Source of the DNA: Callorhinus ursinus
Lineage: Eukaryota > Chordata > Mammalia > Carnivora > Otariidae
Assembly: GCF_003265705.1 (NCBI RefSeq)
Contig: NW_020312903.1
Location: 24,472,107-24,536,106 of the forward strand
Reading direction: 5' to 3'
DNA: 64,000 bases
Made by a program: the position numbers and the translations under genes
Shown: positions 44,923-56,553 of the stretch, piece by piece
How positions within the stretch are numbered: the stretch's first letter is position 1
Layout of the letters: each line of letters begins with the position of its first letter
Notes under the pieces: model-generated
Told to the model about the DNA's origin: nothing
What the model saw: only the letters and a program-made list of their open reading frames with translations
The model's database searches: none

Positions 44923-46554
44923 GAGAGAGAGAGAGAGAGTCCCCTCCAAATGCAAAATATGTCAAACACAGTAAAAGTTTCTTTCTCACTTATGTTTGGC
45001 ATTTGTTCGGAAACCCAGGCTACTGCTGGCTCTGTCATCTGCGATATATGGATTCCATCACTGGGCGTGAGGGAGGGATTGTCCTGCCCTTTCCAGTCAT
45101 GAGAGAGTAAGGAAAGAGGTTAAAGAAGGTAGTCCTGTTTCTTAAACAACTTGGTCAAGAAAAGACAGGCTCCACATGTCACATGGACTTGCATTCTTTG
45201 GCAAGTAGTTATGTGATCCCACTGGGGGATTAGAGGGGCTAGAAAACGTAGTCCCTGAATCCCGAGATCGACTCTGTACTAGGAATGGGAACGTGAATTC
45301 TGGTGGACAGTGTTTTCTCTGCAACAGAAAAGGAGAACAGATATTGTGGTCTACGTCAGTCTTTGCCTTCGTTGTCCATCCAGGCCACATTTCCCTTCTC
45401 AGTCAGAGTTAGGACATGTGCCTTCCCTCCCACTCGCTGAGACAGACAACCCCAAAGTCCCATCTAGGGCCTGCCTCCTGTTCTAAGTCTGGCATCTCTG
45501 GGAGACGTGCATTTCTACCAAAACTGGAAGTGGCTTGGCATGAACTGACAATCTATAACTCAAAATTGAGTTATCTAGCCAGACTAATATACAGTAGTAA
45601 ATAGGAATGGGATCAACATAATGAACTCAGTTCCAAAACCGGAAAAGTTAAGAACAGCACCACAGCCGTGAACTCACTATCACAGCTGTAATCGCCTATG
45701 TTAAACTATCTGTCAGCCTTTGGTTCCCTTTTCTGGGGCATACCTTCTTGGTCATTATCTTGCCAATGTGTGACTTTGCCTTGAGTGAGGTTCTTTGTGT
45801 CCATTATTTTCATGGCCACATAAGAAGTACACATCAGAGCATATTCCCAACTCGGGGGCTTCAGGATGCTGGCAGGCTGCTTCCTGCTGGTTGGACAGGT
45901 TTAGGGAGACAAAGTTTGTTTTAAGGGGTGAACTATAATAGAATTTTGCAAGCCTAGCCCATAAGTTCTCTGGTAATACTAGGCAGCAAAAAACTTTAGA
46001 AGGTCAATGGACTCTATTTCCATCAGTTCTGGTCACAAGTAAATAAAGACAAAGTTCTCATCGGTACATTGCTTTTTAGCCTGGAAATTCTGGTCTCTTG
46101 TTTACTTGCTTCGGTGCCCTGTCAATCACTCTCTTGCTCAATTTAATAGTGACTACCTTCAGGCCAAATAAAACAATTGGCTTCAGTAGGAAGGCAACAT
46201 CTTTAATCTAATGTTTCCCACTGGGCTGGCTCCTACTGTCTGATAGTCTTAATGGTTTGTCCAGTCTTATCTCCTGCAAAGACTGTTTCTTGATTTAGAG
46301 ACTCATTTTATCACTGCCTCCATTTGGGCACAAATGGCATTGTTTCCTGTCAGAACTGATTTACAAGGCCCTGTATTATAAGACTCTCAATTTAGATTGC
46401 AGGCCAAAGAAACAGAAAGTCTACCTTGCCAGAACTTCCTTCTCTTCTTTTTCTCCTTCCAAGTGGCCAGTTCTAACTTGAATTCACCTCTCTGCTAGGA
46501 CTTGTCAGGTAGCGAAAAAAAAAATTTTTTTTTTTATTTTAAAAAATAAACAGC
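44923..46554. other. 1.6 kb without recognised gene; weak repeat traces
   Basis: Possible continuation of the old repeat at 45180-45340 ('acgtgaattctggtggacag'). Otherwise nothing identifiable. A T/A-rich palindrome-like run lies at 46516-46550. No credible coding frame. Confidence 0.45.
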
Positions 46555-47011
46555 TGTCAGCGAGGAAGACCTTCCTCTGCCCTACAAGGTCCTTCTAGCT
46601 GGACTTAGAAGCAAATTGACATGAGACAGATTAACAGGAGAAAATCAAATTTAATAGGCGTACATACAGGGAATGCACAAAAACATGAAATTCCAAAGAC
46701 AGCGAGGCAACCGGAAGCTTACGTGAGCTAAAGGGTCTGAGGATCCAAAGGGGAAAAAGGCCATTAACAGGAAGGTGAAAGGAGATGTTTTGAAAAACAA
46801 AGGTTGCCCTATTAGGCAGATAAACTTCTTAGGTAAAGGGGAGTATCTGGTAATTGCCTGGTACATGCTGTCCTTTCCAATGTAAATCTAGGCAGCTGAG
46901 GACCTGGAAAAGAGCTTTGCCTGCACCTACTGGGTTTTGATTACTTTTAGCTCAAAATAATGTTCGGGCCAGAGTGACCCATCTTGGAGCAGCCTGCCCT
47001 TGGTCCCTACA
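46555..47011 (-). mobile_element. Retroviral-type LTR, reverse
   Basis: On the minus strand it runs from TGTAGGGACCAAGGGCAGGC to a CTGACA end. It has 'ttattttgagctaaaagtaa', 'aggcaaagctcttttcc', an 'attaaatttgattttctcct' polyadenylation-like region and 'gttaatctgtctcatgtcaa'. The block order matches the LTR at 47550-48083, at lower identity. TG...CA ends. ~457 bp, no internal region: a solo LTR. Confidence 0.68.
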
Positions 47012-47224
47012 TAGCCTATAGATAAAAATATTAACAGTTTGGTTGGCACGTGGTCTTAGATTTCTCCAAGTCATTTGGCAAATATTTTGTTACAACATAC
47101 GTATTGTCAACAGTTTTCTAGTCCAACATTTATGTCTTCACTCCAGGCCTCCTAATCACTGAGCCCCTATAATATTGTTAAGTGTGGTTTCTACACCTTC
47201 ACTCCCAGATACCATGGTCTGTAT
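47012..47224. other. Spacer between LTR relics
   Basis: Nothing identifiable. Confidence 0.45.
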
Positions 47225-48235
47225 TAATTGGAATATCAATTCCACCACGGTTAGAGAGAATCCAAAATAATAAAAGCTTAAACAAGAGAGTTGTTTATGT
47301 CTTAATGAGAAGTCATCTAGAAAGTCATGGGCGGATGTGAAGGCTCCCTAATAATCAGGGATCCAAGCTCACTAGATCTTCTTGTCTGGCCCTTTTCAGT
47401 AGGTGATTTCTATTTAGTGGTTTGGCTGCTCCAGCCATCATCAGTATGTGTGCATTCTTGCTAAAGAGAAGGTCACAGAAAGGAAGAAAGGCACAGCATA
47501 AAAGTAGCATACCTCACTTCTGTTCATATCCCTTCAGCCAGAATTAGGTTGTAGGGGAGGAAAATAATCTTTATCACCTATCCATCTTGGATTTTCCCAC
47601 TGAAAACCAGTAAATTAGATTGGCCAAAGACAGACTAATGAGAGAAAGAAAAGCAGAAGTTTATTAACATGTATGTCGTGCACGTGCCCTTGGGAGCACC
47701 CATCAAGGCACATCCCAAAGGGCTGGTTAGAACTTGGGTTTATATACCACTTTAGGCTAAACAAAGGAAAAGAGGTTCGGGGCTTCTGGGCAGGGGAGTT
47801 TTAAGTTATGGGAAGGTGACCAGATAAGCATGATACACACATTTATTTATTGAGATTTGTTATACACATTTAACGGGGGGATCTTTTCCATTGATAAATT
47901 GCTAAGAGTCTTCCACTTCCTGGTATGGGAGAGGGAGACATCTTTTACAAATGTAAATCTCCCTTACGAGGGAAAATGTGTGCCCTGTTTTTAGAGCTTT
48001 TCCTGCCTATGCTGATTTTGAATGACTGTTAGCTCAAAATAAATCCATATGCCAAAGAGGCAATTTGGGGGTGGCATAGTACAGTACCCTTTGAAATGTT
48101 AAGCCCATACAGCTACAGGGTGCCAGGGAAATGTAGTTGAAATGTAGTTGTTTATTATTTAAGAAGAGAAGAACAGATAGCTGGGGAAAGTCTAATGGTC
48201 TTTTCCATTCCTTTGTCTATATAACTGAAACAGAA
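47225..48235. repeat. Old mammalian dispersed repeat interrupted by an LTR
   Basis: Part one (47225-47549) has 'tggctgctccagccatcatc' and 'tcatatcccttcagccagaa'. Part two (48084-48235) has 'cccatacagctacagggtgc' and 'cagggaaatgtagttgaaat'. Joined across the LTR at 47550-48083 they give the block order seen at 44180-44560. The LTR therefore inserted in this repeat. Family name not assigned. Confidence 0.55.
47550..48083 (-). mobile_element. Retroviral-type LTR, reverse, inserted in older repeat
   Basis: On the minus strand: TGTACTATGCCACCCCCAAA at the start, 'tttattttgagctaacagtc', 'aggaaaagctctaaaaacag', a TATA-like 'ggtatataaacccaag', polyadenylation-like 'ttaataaacttctgctttt', and a 'cctcccctaca' end. 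TG...CA plan, ~534 bp. Same family as 43041-43928 and 46555-47011. No internal region. No clear target duplication. Confidence 0.72.
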
Positions 48236-48264
48236 ATTGAACAACACGAAACCCCCCCTGTTTG

Positions 48265-48856
48265 TGTTGCCATGTGGACTGGGGAGACCTAGGGATCTGA
48301 GGCCTCAACCCAGCCCATCCAAAACATATGGCTGGAGGCTCTTGGTCTCATCACAAGAAAGAATTCAAGGGCAGACATAACACAAGCAGGAGCGTTCATT
48401 AAAGAGAAAGTATACTCTCAAGATGTGAGTGGGTTTGCTCAAGAAAGAGCTGTGCCCCCTGGGGTTGAGGTTTCTATCTTTTATTGACAGTTGTTAACAA
48501 GGGGGGTGAAACAGGCATTACTTGAGGCAGGGATTTCTTGGTAGCAGGGTCACAGGCTTTTGGTCAGGAGTTATTTGGTCAGGGGTTTCCTGTCATGGCC
48601 CCCTTAGAGAGGTGATTTTAGCATGTGAAGGTAGTGTTATGAGGGACTAATGTGAACTGTGGCCTACTTTGTCAGCCATCTTGGGCCTGTCTGGTTTGAT
48701 CCAGTTTCTTGTGGTTCTGTTTGGGAGTGCTGCCAGGACAGGCCTCTGACTTCCTCCCAGTTGGCCAGGACTTCCTCTTTGCTGGCCTCTAGGCATGTGT
48801 TAGAACCTAACTGCCTACTCTAGCATTTGTATTACCCTCTGATATTTTCTACGACA
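48265..48856 (-). mobile_element. Retroviral LTR (class I-like), reverse
   Basis: On the minus strand: TGTCGTAGAAAATATCAGAG at the start, 'gcccaagatggctgacaaag', 'caactgtcaataaaagatag' (TATA/polyadenylation-like), 'cagctctttcttgagcaaac', 'gaattctttcttgtgatgag' and an end near 'cagtccacatggcaaca'. TG...CA plan, ~592 bp, different from the three relatives next to it. Solo LTR; exact ends and family name uncertain. Confidence 0.7.
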
Positions 48857-50329
48857 GGCTATTCTAGTAAAAGTGCTAGTCAAACCCACAAACTTAATTT
48901 CTCCATTCATTGATGCATCAGAACCATCAGTTTGCAGTCTATGGGTCTAGAAGGCAAATCTAAGTTTCAAATTCTGCATCCTTGATTATTAAAAGAAGCT
49001 TACATTTAATGATAATCTCAGGTGTAGGATGATTTCAGGAACAAAAAAACAAGCCTACTTCCAGACACAAAACAACAAGCACAAAAGAGGGGGAAAAAAA
49101 AACCAAAACAAACAAACAAAAAAATCCTCTCCCATCCACCTTTAACTAGAAACAAAGTCGTCCACATTTAGATATAAAAAGCTTGGAAATGCAAGTACCT
49201 GGAGATATAAACACATGACTGTGAATGAGTTTCTGTGGATTTCATACCCTGTGGGGTAACTACAGTCTACCACATTTGCTATTCAAAATAAATAATAATA
49301 CCCCTGTTACCATACCTCAAATTCTTAGGATCCCTCAATCACATCCTCTTCAGACTGCATTTATCCTCAGCACATGACTAGGACAGGAAAAAGCAGCTGT
49401 CTTTTTCTTAGAACAGGTCTGAGGGTGTACTCCATATGGCTTCACAATATATAAATGTACATTTTTAAAAAGTAATTATTTTCCTTTTTAACTTTTTTTT
49501 CAAATTTCAGTTTTGGAATTACATGAAATCCGGAGGAAAATAAACACTAATTCTCAGTAGATAAAAATTTCAACAGTGAACAAGGTTTTGCAAGTGTTCA
49601 AACACAAATGGATTTTAGACAACGCTGTATTTTAAAAATGTTAAATTTTAAAAAGCAATATATTGACTCTTCAGAGAAGGTGGTAGTGTTGAACTCATGC
49701 TTTTGGTGGTTTTTATTATTATTGTTATTGTTATTTAAATAAAATTGCTTTTAAAATAGCATATGCCATTAAGATTTTTAGTCACAGAAATAATGAATTC
49801 AACATGTCATAAGTATTTTCAGGGCAGATATAAAATGCAAATCCATGTCTGAGCATTTAGGTATTATTTTGTCTATCAGGACAAGCTAACAAAGAATCTC
49901 GGCTCCTTCTCCAGCAGCCCCCCACTGTAATGAGGACTACATCAAACATATTTATCACTTTTTATTCTTCTTCAGTTCAACCACACTCTGAATTGATTAC
50001 CACTGCTCTGATATTCCCAGTATTTTGACATAATAAGGTATAATATCTAGAAACTAATTTTCTATTGACCATTTAGAAGATGCTATTTCATAAGTGCCAA
50101 TTTTTCTACTAACATATACAAGAAGACAAGTGGTAATTCCAAAGAGATGGCATTTAAGTAATTATATTTCAAAATCATTAGTCTTTTATGTTCCCTCTCT
50201 CCTTTACCCCAACCAAGCTTCTCTTTGACCAGCATAGAGAGGAGTTAAGCAGACCTATCTGTGTAATTTGGCTCATACAACCTGCATAGTGACCCACATT
50301 AGTTCCATCTATGCACACAAATGTTAGCT
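48857..50329. other. 1.5 kb without recognised gene or repeat
   Basis: AT-rich with a CAAA-type run at 49094-49123. Nothing else identifiable. Confidence 0.5.
49094..49123. repeat. A-rich (CAAA)n simple repeat
   Basis: A run followed by caaacaaacaaa. Imperfect. Confidence 0.8.
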
Positions 50330-50670
50330 TCAAATTCCATCCCTCTTTATCTCATACTTGAACCTTGAGCACTGCACAATCAACCTAGACATTATATACC
50401 TCTAGCTCCAAGTGTTGTTGTTCATGGCCTCTGCTTTATTTGCGATTACTTTCCTGCTTTTAGTAATCCCACTGCTACCTCCCTCCTGTACGCTCCCTTA
50501 AAATCTCACGCTTACCTGGAGTTTGTATTTAACACACTGTAATTGCTGTGTTCATAACTGCCCTGTTTTTCAGACCATGAATAAGAACATTGCCTATACC
50601 TAATTCATCTTGTTTACACCAGCATCTAGAACAGCACCATACATAATAACACCTTAATGAAGTCTTCTCT
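50330..50670 (+). repeat. L2 LINE 3'-end fragment
   Basis: 'ttcatcttgtttacaccagc' and 'atctagaacagcaccataca' match the L2 3' end in order. The upstream part (50330-50560) is less certain. Confidence 0.5.
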
Positions 50671-51934
50671 AATGAACTCATAAACATAAGAATATGAAAG
50701 TGCTTGTAACAGCCGGAACGCACAGTGCCATGGAGTGGTAGTGGAAGGAGCAGGAGGGTGGGGTGGATGAAGGGGGAGAATGTTTAACAAACTGTTACAG
50801 GAAAGTCACCATTAAACATTCACCTCTCATAGTTCTGACTCATGGGCATTTTCCAAACTTAAAGTTGGTTTGGATGCAATTACAACCGTATTTATAAAAT
50901 ACAGAAGTATTGAATTGGGTGAACATTTTTATTCTCTTAATTTGCAAAGACTGAGATTTTGCCCAAGCCAAGTAAGAGGCATCCTTAAGTATCAGATTCT
51001 GATGCTAAACCAAATTTTATCGCCTGACTTTTCTGGGCTAGCAGCTAGAGCACCTGTGATAGCTCAAAATGAAAGTCTTCTGGTGACTAGCATCTACCAC
51101 ATCTACCAAGCCTTCAAAAAACCTTCCAGAAGAGTCCAGAATGGGCCATTCATTATAAAGCAATGTGGAGAAGCCATCAGAATGGTCTTTTGTGTCTTGA
51201 CAAGAACGTAACAATATAATATTTGGTTGAGTATTGAGTTTACTAATAAAATACATAATAGAGGAAAGCAATAGATAAATGAATTATTTTTAAAATTTTC
51301 AATAAATTTCTAAATTTATTTCTACAGCTTCTTCAGTTACAGCTAGCATTTATACACTGTTTCATCTTAGATAGGCTTTAATCATTAAGAACTAAGACTT
51401 CTAGCATTTACACTGAAATGGCATGGGCATAGCAAAAGTCACTCACACTGTTATAAATTATATAACAATAGTAATAGTAGTAATAAGGAACAACAATGGA
51501 AGGTAATTAAAACTGTTTTGTTCTTGGGAAGATTTACCTAAGGCCTTCTGTGAGCCAGACTGATAAGAGGTAGCATTCTTCTCTTCTGCTATAGTATTTC
51601 TGATTTTTTTCCCCTAATATTAGAGAGAATTTGGAACAAACAAACAAATAAACCACAATCACTTGAGAAAGAACCTGGATTGTAAAGTGATTTCACAAAG
51701 GGTACCTGAAGGAATTGACCCAGCTACAAAACCACAGCCAATTCTGTATGGTATGAGAAGCCCTAAGAGACTCAACCCTCCTCATAAACAGTTGCTTTTT
51801 CCTGAAGCTTGCATGTCCCTGCAGTATCATGCAAGGTAGACTCCAACAGAAAGAAAAAGAAACAGGCTGTAATGTCCTCCCTTAGGATTAATCAGGCAGC
51901 AAGATAGAACTGGATTGCTTATTTATTTACTTGT
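50671..51934. other. 1.3 kb without recognised gene or repeat
   Basis: A 113-codon plus-strand frame (50870-51211) and a 77-codon minus-strand frame (51038-51271) overlap each other. Neither contains a domain that I recognise, and no gene is called. Confidence 0.5.
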
Positions 51935-52500
51935 TCAGAAAATAGTAGTGTTTGGTGTGTACTCAGGGAGTACTAGTACCTGAGGCCACAGTCAACCAAG
52001 ACGAGTTGCTCAGAGTCCAGTAGGGGGAGACACACATGCAAGACAATGTATGTAATCCATTTTTAAACACAGCACCTCCCAGCATACAGTCAGGACACAA
52101 AGAATTCTATCAGCTTATCGAGAAAAGAAAACACATCACAGAGAAAATAAAAAAAAAAGAAATGTAAAAAAAAAAAAAAAAAAGGCAGGGAAATGAAAGA
52201 GATGGGGTCTCTTAGAAATAGAAAAGGACATCAGAGTAATGACAAATGTGTTGATATGGCTGGAAGATGTAAGGAAAGGCTGCTAAGGAGTTAAGGTAGG
52301 AAAGATGGTAAAGGTTGATATCATGAATGCCTCTGCAAATCACACTAGGTGCCTGAATATCAACCTGAAGTCAACAAAGAGCCTGAAAATAAATTGTGAA
52401 TAGGTGCAACGGGGAGACCCCTCAGGGAACTATTCCAGTAGTCCAGGAGAAAAATAATAAAGGCTTGAATGAATCAGTGATGGTAAAAATAGATAAGAAG
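51935..52500. repeat. Ancient dispersed repeat, degraded copy
   Basis: 'tgctcagagtccagtagggg', 'atggctggaagatgtaagga', 'tatcaacctgaagtcaacaa' and 'ttccagtagtccaggagaaa' follow the block order of the unnamed repeat at 35590-36535 and 62105-63990. A-rich insert at 52146-52183. Confidence 0.45.
52146..52183. repeat. A-rich simple repeat
   Basis: Two A runs (9 and about 18) separated by 'gaaatgt'. Confidence 0.85.
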
Positions 52501-53776
52501 CGGTTCAACCAAGAAATGTTAATGAGAAAATATATATAAACACTAGCTTGTTGCCTGGCAAATAGAAATTACTAAATATGTATTGGTATACATGTTGCAT
52601 TTATTATCCACAAGCAAATTACTTTTAGTAAAGTAGCAGGCTCAGGAAAAGCTCCTGATTGTTGAAGGTATTGATAAGGATCCTTCTATTTCCAGCAATA
52701 CAACAGCAATAATGGCCCTAGATCTAAGCATGAGAGAGGCCTATGCCTGAGTACAGCACTATGGAGAGCCTGAAATGTTTCTTTTCTGGCCACACCCAGC
52801 TTCAAAGGGTAAGGAATATAGATTCAAGGAGACCTGCCCAGTTAGAGTCTCTAGTCCTCCTCTTCTATATCATGCTCCTGGTACTGGAACCCAAACTGCA
52901 TGTCCATGTAACCTTAACCTGTCCCACATTTTGCTAGTATCTCTTCCTTGTGTTGCCCATGCTAAGAGCAAACTTGCCACTGGTATTCTCATCATTAGGC
53001 TGGAGGGGGGTGACTATGGGAAAACTGTGGGTGGGGTCAGGGATGGAGCCCCGGATGCATAGATGCCACATCTACATGCGAGTCAGGGAATCCCCTATAT
53101 TATGGGATGGATGCAATGGTGGACACAGAAGGGGAGCAGGGAGCAGTCAGCAGGCCACAGGCCACAGGCCAGGGGCCCTAGGGCTAGAAGGTGGCGTTCT
53201 TTGTAGCACAGATACACGGAGAGTCCAAGCATTCTAAATTCAAAACTTGGCCTTTCATATCATTATGAAGGTTTATTTGTTAAGATTGGAAGATAGAACT
53301 TGTTTTATTTGATGACTTAATTTATAATACTTAAATATGTAGAGAGATGATAATATAGACCTCTATTTGCACACCTGTCCTGAGCCCTGCAAAGATTAGG
53401 GATGGAAGTTTATGTAAAACTGAATTTTCTTGAAAAACCTTAGCAAACAAAATTCTTATCTTAGATAACACTCAACAAATACTTACAAATACAGAAATGC
53501 TTTTACAAGAAACTGAGAAATATTTCCAAAATCACAGAAAAACAGAGATAGATATAAAACAAAGAAGAAAAAATAACATGAGGAATATGATAAGAAATGT
53601 CTTCCAGATCAAAGAGGAGAATAAAAGGAAAAGAGGGGAAACAAAAAGAAATAATGTCTAAAAACTTTTAGGATTTAAAGAGATATGATTCTTCAGATAC
53701 AGGGAGCTCAATCCATCCCAAGCTGAATACATAAAAACGAATCAAAACCTAAACTTCTAACAGTAAAAATTCATTT
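52501..53776. other. No gene recognised; GC-richer patch at 52740-53240
   Basis: Within 52740-53240 two plus-strand frames stay open for 64-95 codons, the stop density is lower, and 'ggccaca' is tandemly repeated near 53151-53168. I recognise no protein motif. The flanks are AT-rich and unassigned. Confidence 0.45.
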
Positions 53777-53794
53777 TAAAAAAGGGAGGATTTC

Positions 53795-53994
53795 GGGCGC
53801 CTGGGTGGCTCAGTTGGTTAAGCGACTGCCTTCAGCTCAGGTCATGATCCTGGAGTCCCGGGATCGAGTCTCGCATCGGGCTCCCTGCTCAGCAGGGAGT
53901 CTGCTTCTCCCTCTGACCCTCTTCCCTCTCGTGCTCTCTATCTCTCATTCTCTCTCTCTCAAATAAATAAATAAAATCTTTAAAAAAATAAAAA
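53795..53994 (+). mobile_element. CAN-SINE, young
   Basis: Head 'gggcgcctgggtggctcagt', 'gggctccctgctcagcaggg', TC linker, tail 'aaataaataaataaaatctt'. A perfect 18-bp duplication, taaaaaagggaggatttc, lies at 53777-53794 and 53995-54012. Confidence 0.96.
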
Positions 53995-54012
53995 TAAAAA
54001 AGGGAGGATTTC

Positions 54013-54388
54013 AAAGCAATGATGGGGGAAAGATGTAATATGCACATAGGAATAAAGGAACAAAGGAAGCCAAAAGCCAGTAGAATAATACCTTTAAACT
54101 TCTAATATAAAATAACGGTCAACACAGAATCGAGTCCACAAATAAACTATCATTCAAGAGCTAGGGCACAAGAAAGTCATTTTCAGATAAAGGTGAATAC
54201 TTTATTGCAAATAAAACCTCATTAAAAAAAAAAACTTGTTTGAGGAAAGTCAGGAAACAAATCCACAAACATCTTAGAATCTAATATTTTATTTTAGAAC
54301 AAAGAAAATCATAGACATGAATAAATTGAAAGAAACATTAACAGTAAAAGTTGATCATTATCATCATGATAATATCAAATTTGGGGAG
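54013..54388. other. No gene or family recognised
   Basis: AT-rich spacer. Confidence 0.5.
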
Positions 54389-54767
54389 TGTTATGGTTGA
54401 ACTGTGTCCACCAGCATTCATATATTAAAGTCCTAAACCCCTAGTAGTTCAGAATGTGACACTACTTTGAGATAGGGTCTTTACAGAGACGATCAAGGTC
54501 ATAATGATGTCATGGGGTGGGCCCTAATCTGAGTAGAGTCTTCATAAAAAGGGGAAATTTGGACACAGTGATATGCACAGAAGGAAGCTGATACAAAGAA
54601 ACATAAGGAAAAGATGACCTTCTGCAAACCAAGAAAAGCATCTGAAACTGATCCTTCTCTCCCAGCCCTCAGAAAGAACCAATCCTGCCAACACCTTGAT
54701 TCTGGATATCTAGATACGAAAACTTTGAGACAACAAATTTCTGTTATTTAAGCCACCTAGATTGTGG
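54389..54767 (+). mobile_element. MLT1C-like (MaLR) LTR, nearly complete
   Basis: Starts 'tgttatggttgaactgtgtc' and follows MLT1C through 'agttcagaatgtgacactac', 'ggtgggccctaatctgagta', 'aaggggaaatttggacacag', 'aagaaccaatcctgccaaca' and 'atttctgttatttaagccac'. The last ~35 bases of the family ('gttatggcagccctagcaaac') are not recognisable. Same family and strand as 15328-15600. Solo LTR. Confidence 0.8.
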
Positions 54768-55302
54768 CTAAAAATGGAAGTTAGAATTATAATTTTGTAA
54801 TTAATGACACATAGGACTGGGGTAGCTGTAAAACTTCCTGAGGCCCAAGAATATGATGGAGGTATTAACATCAGATTTTAAGCATGCATGTGAAAATTAT
54901 GATGAATAAATAACAGAAATAGGAAGTGTACTTCCAAAATCAACTGGGGGTGGAATAGAATTTAAAACAAAAGCTTAATTAAAAAAAAAGGCAGTAAGTA
55001 AGGAGGAAATACATAAATACAGGGAAAACACAAAAAGAAAGTACACACTAAGATGGTAGAGGTGACTGCAGATATTAATATGGCATTTATTTTAAAATAA
55101 ACTAAATTCAACAGTTGAAAGAAAAAGGTAGGATTAAAAAGTAACATCTGGCAATATCATTTACAAAAAACAAAAGAACATGCTCACATATAACCAGGTG
55201 TCTACAAGAACATCTGAGAAGCAGTTTGGGAAAAGAATTACAAAAAAAAAAAAAAAACCATAGGAGTGGTTATAAGAGTAAAATATCCTTTGGGTATGTC
55301 TT
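54768..55302. other. No gene or family recognised
   Basis: A-rich. Nothing identifiable. Confidence 0.5.
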
Positions 55303-55317
55303 TAAAATGCATGGCAG

Positions 55318-55524
55318 GGCACCTGGGTGGCTCAATTGGGTAAGGGTCTGTCTTCGGCTCAGGTCAGGATCCCAGAGTCCTGGGATCGAGTCCTGCATCG
55401 GGCTCCCTGCTCCACGGGGAGCGTGCTTCTCTCTTTGCCTCTGATTCTCTCTCTGTATCTCTCTTCTCTCTCTCTCTCATGAATAAATAAATAAAATCTT
55501 AAAAAATAAAATAATAAAATAAAA
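55318..55524 (+). mobile_element. CAN-SINE A of a serial pair
   Basis: Head 'ggcacctgggtggctcaatt', 'gggctccctgctccacgggg', TC linker, tail 'gaataaataaataaaatctt'. 15-bp duplication taaaatgcatggcag at 55303-55317 and 55525-55539. Confidence 0.95.
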
Positions 55525-55539
55525 TAAAATGCATGGCAG

Positions 55540-55789
55540 ACGGGTGCCTGGGTGGCTCAGTTGGTTAAGCCACCAACTCTTGATTTCAGCTCAGATTGGG
55601 ATAGAAATTTCAGGGTCCTGAGACTGAGCCCCACCCCATGTCAGGTTCTTCGCAGGGGCGTGGAACCTGCCTAAAAGTCTCCCTCTCACTTTCCCTCTGC
55701 CCCTGCCCCCCACCCCTGCCCTCACCTCCCACCCACACACATGCAAGCGCCCGCGCTCTCTCTCTGCATAAAAATAAATAAAAATAAAA
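55540..55789 (+). mobile_element. CAN-SINE B of a serial pair, long subfamily
   Basis: Head 'acgggtgcctgggtggctca', 'ccaccaactcttgatttcag', C-rich linker with 'cccacacacatgcaagcgcc', tail 'ataaaaataaataaaaataa'. The target sequence occurs again after it, as taaaatgcatggca at 55790-55803. This gives three copies around the two SINEs. Confidence 0.93.
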
Positions 55790-55804
55790 TAAAATGCATG
55801 GCAT

Positions 55805-56553
55805 AGTTTTATAAATTATTTTTTTAAATATCCTAAGTAACAGTATTTCCCATTCCCACTAGAAGGTGGCATATATTATTTATATAACAATAGATAATTA
55901 GGTAGAAAATATTAGTTCTTTTTGTTTTAATATCTGAAAAATATAGTTTTTTCATAAAAAATTTACTTTCCTAAATTAAAACATTAAGTCTCCACAAAGA
56001 CAAGAAACTGCTTTCTTAAGAGTACCTTTTCTGCACTAAGTATAAATGAATATCATACATTATAAAAGATAACTTTTGAAGCAAATTTGATAGTCATTAA
56101 ATGATTAGTATAGTACTTGTCTGGAGATTGCAAAATGAAGTAAAGTTTCAACTAGAAACATCTAAAGTATATGTCTTCACTTTTTCAATAAATCATATAC
56201 TAAGTCAGCTGAAAATTAATATAGTAATTACTTATGATTGGACAGATAAAAATATTACTACTTATAACTCATCAAGCAAGCAAAGAATTAGTGACTTCAA
56301 ATATGTGAAAAGAGATCATTTTAGAGATAGAAAATAACATTTTTCGGATTTGCTAGGAAAACAATCATTATTGACTTTTTTTTTCAGGGTTACAGTACAT
56401 CTGTTTCCCAAACTTAATTAAAAACAAAAAAAAACAGATTTTTTTCTATATTTTCATGTATGATGTACATAATTTATGTAGTGTTAAACACATTAAGAAG
56501 TATTAAAACAAATGAAGAAATTCTAGGAGTATCTGACTGCTTCACATTTAAAG
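55805..56553. other. No gene or family recognised
   Basis: AT-rich. A 78-codon frame at 56101-56337 has no motif. Confidence 0.5.

Noticed and set aside
44578..45102. 174-codon open frame
   Set aside because: It is open only because it spans 100 N and the SINE linker.
50870..51211. 113-codon plus-strand open frame
   Set aside because: No recognisable motif and overlapped by a 77-codon frame on the other strand. The length is expected by chance in 64 kb.
52775..53237. Two 95-codon plus-strand frames
   Set aside because: Different frames over a GC-richer patch, no homology cue. Kept only as a finding, not as a gene.
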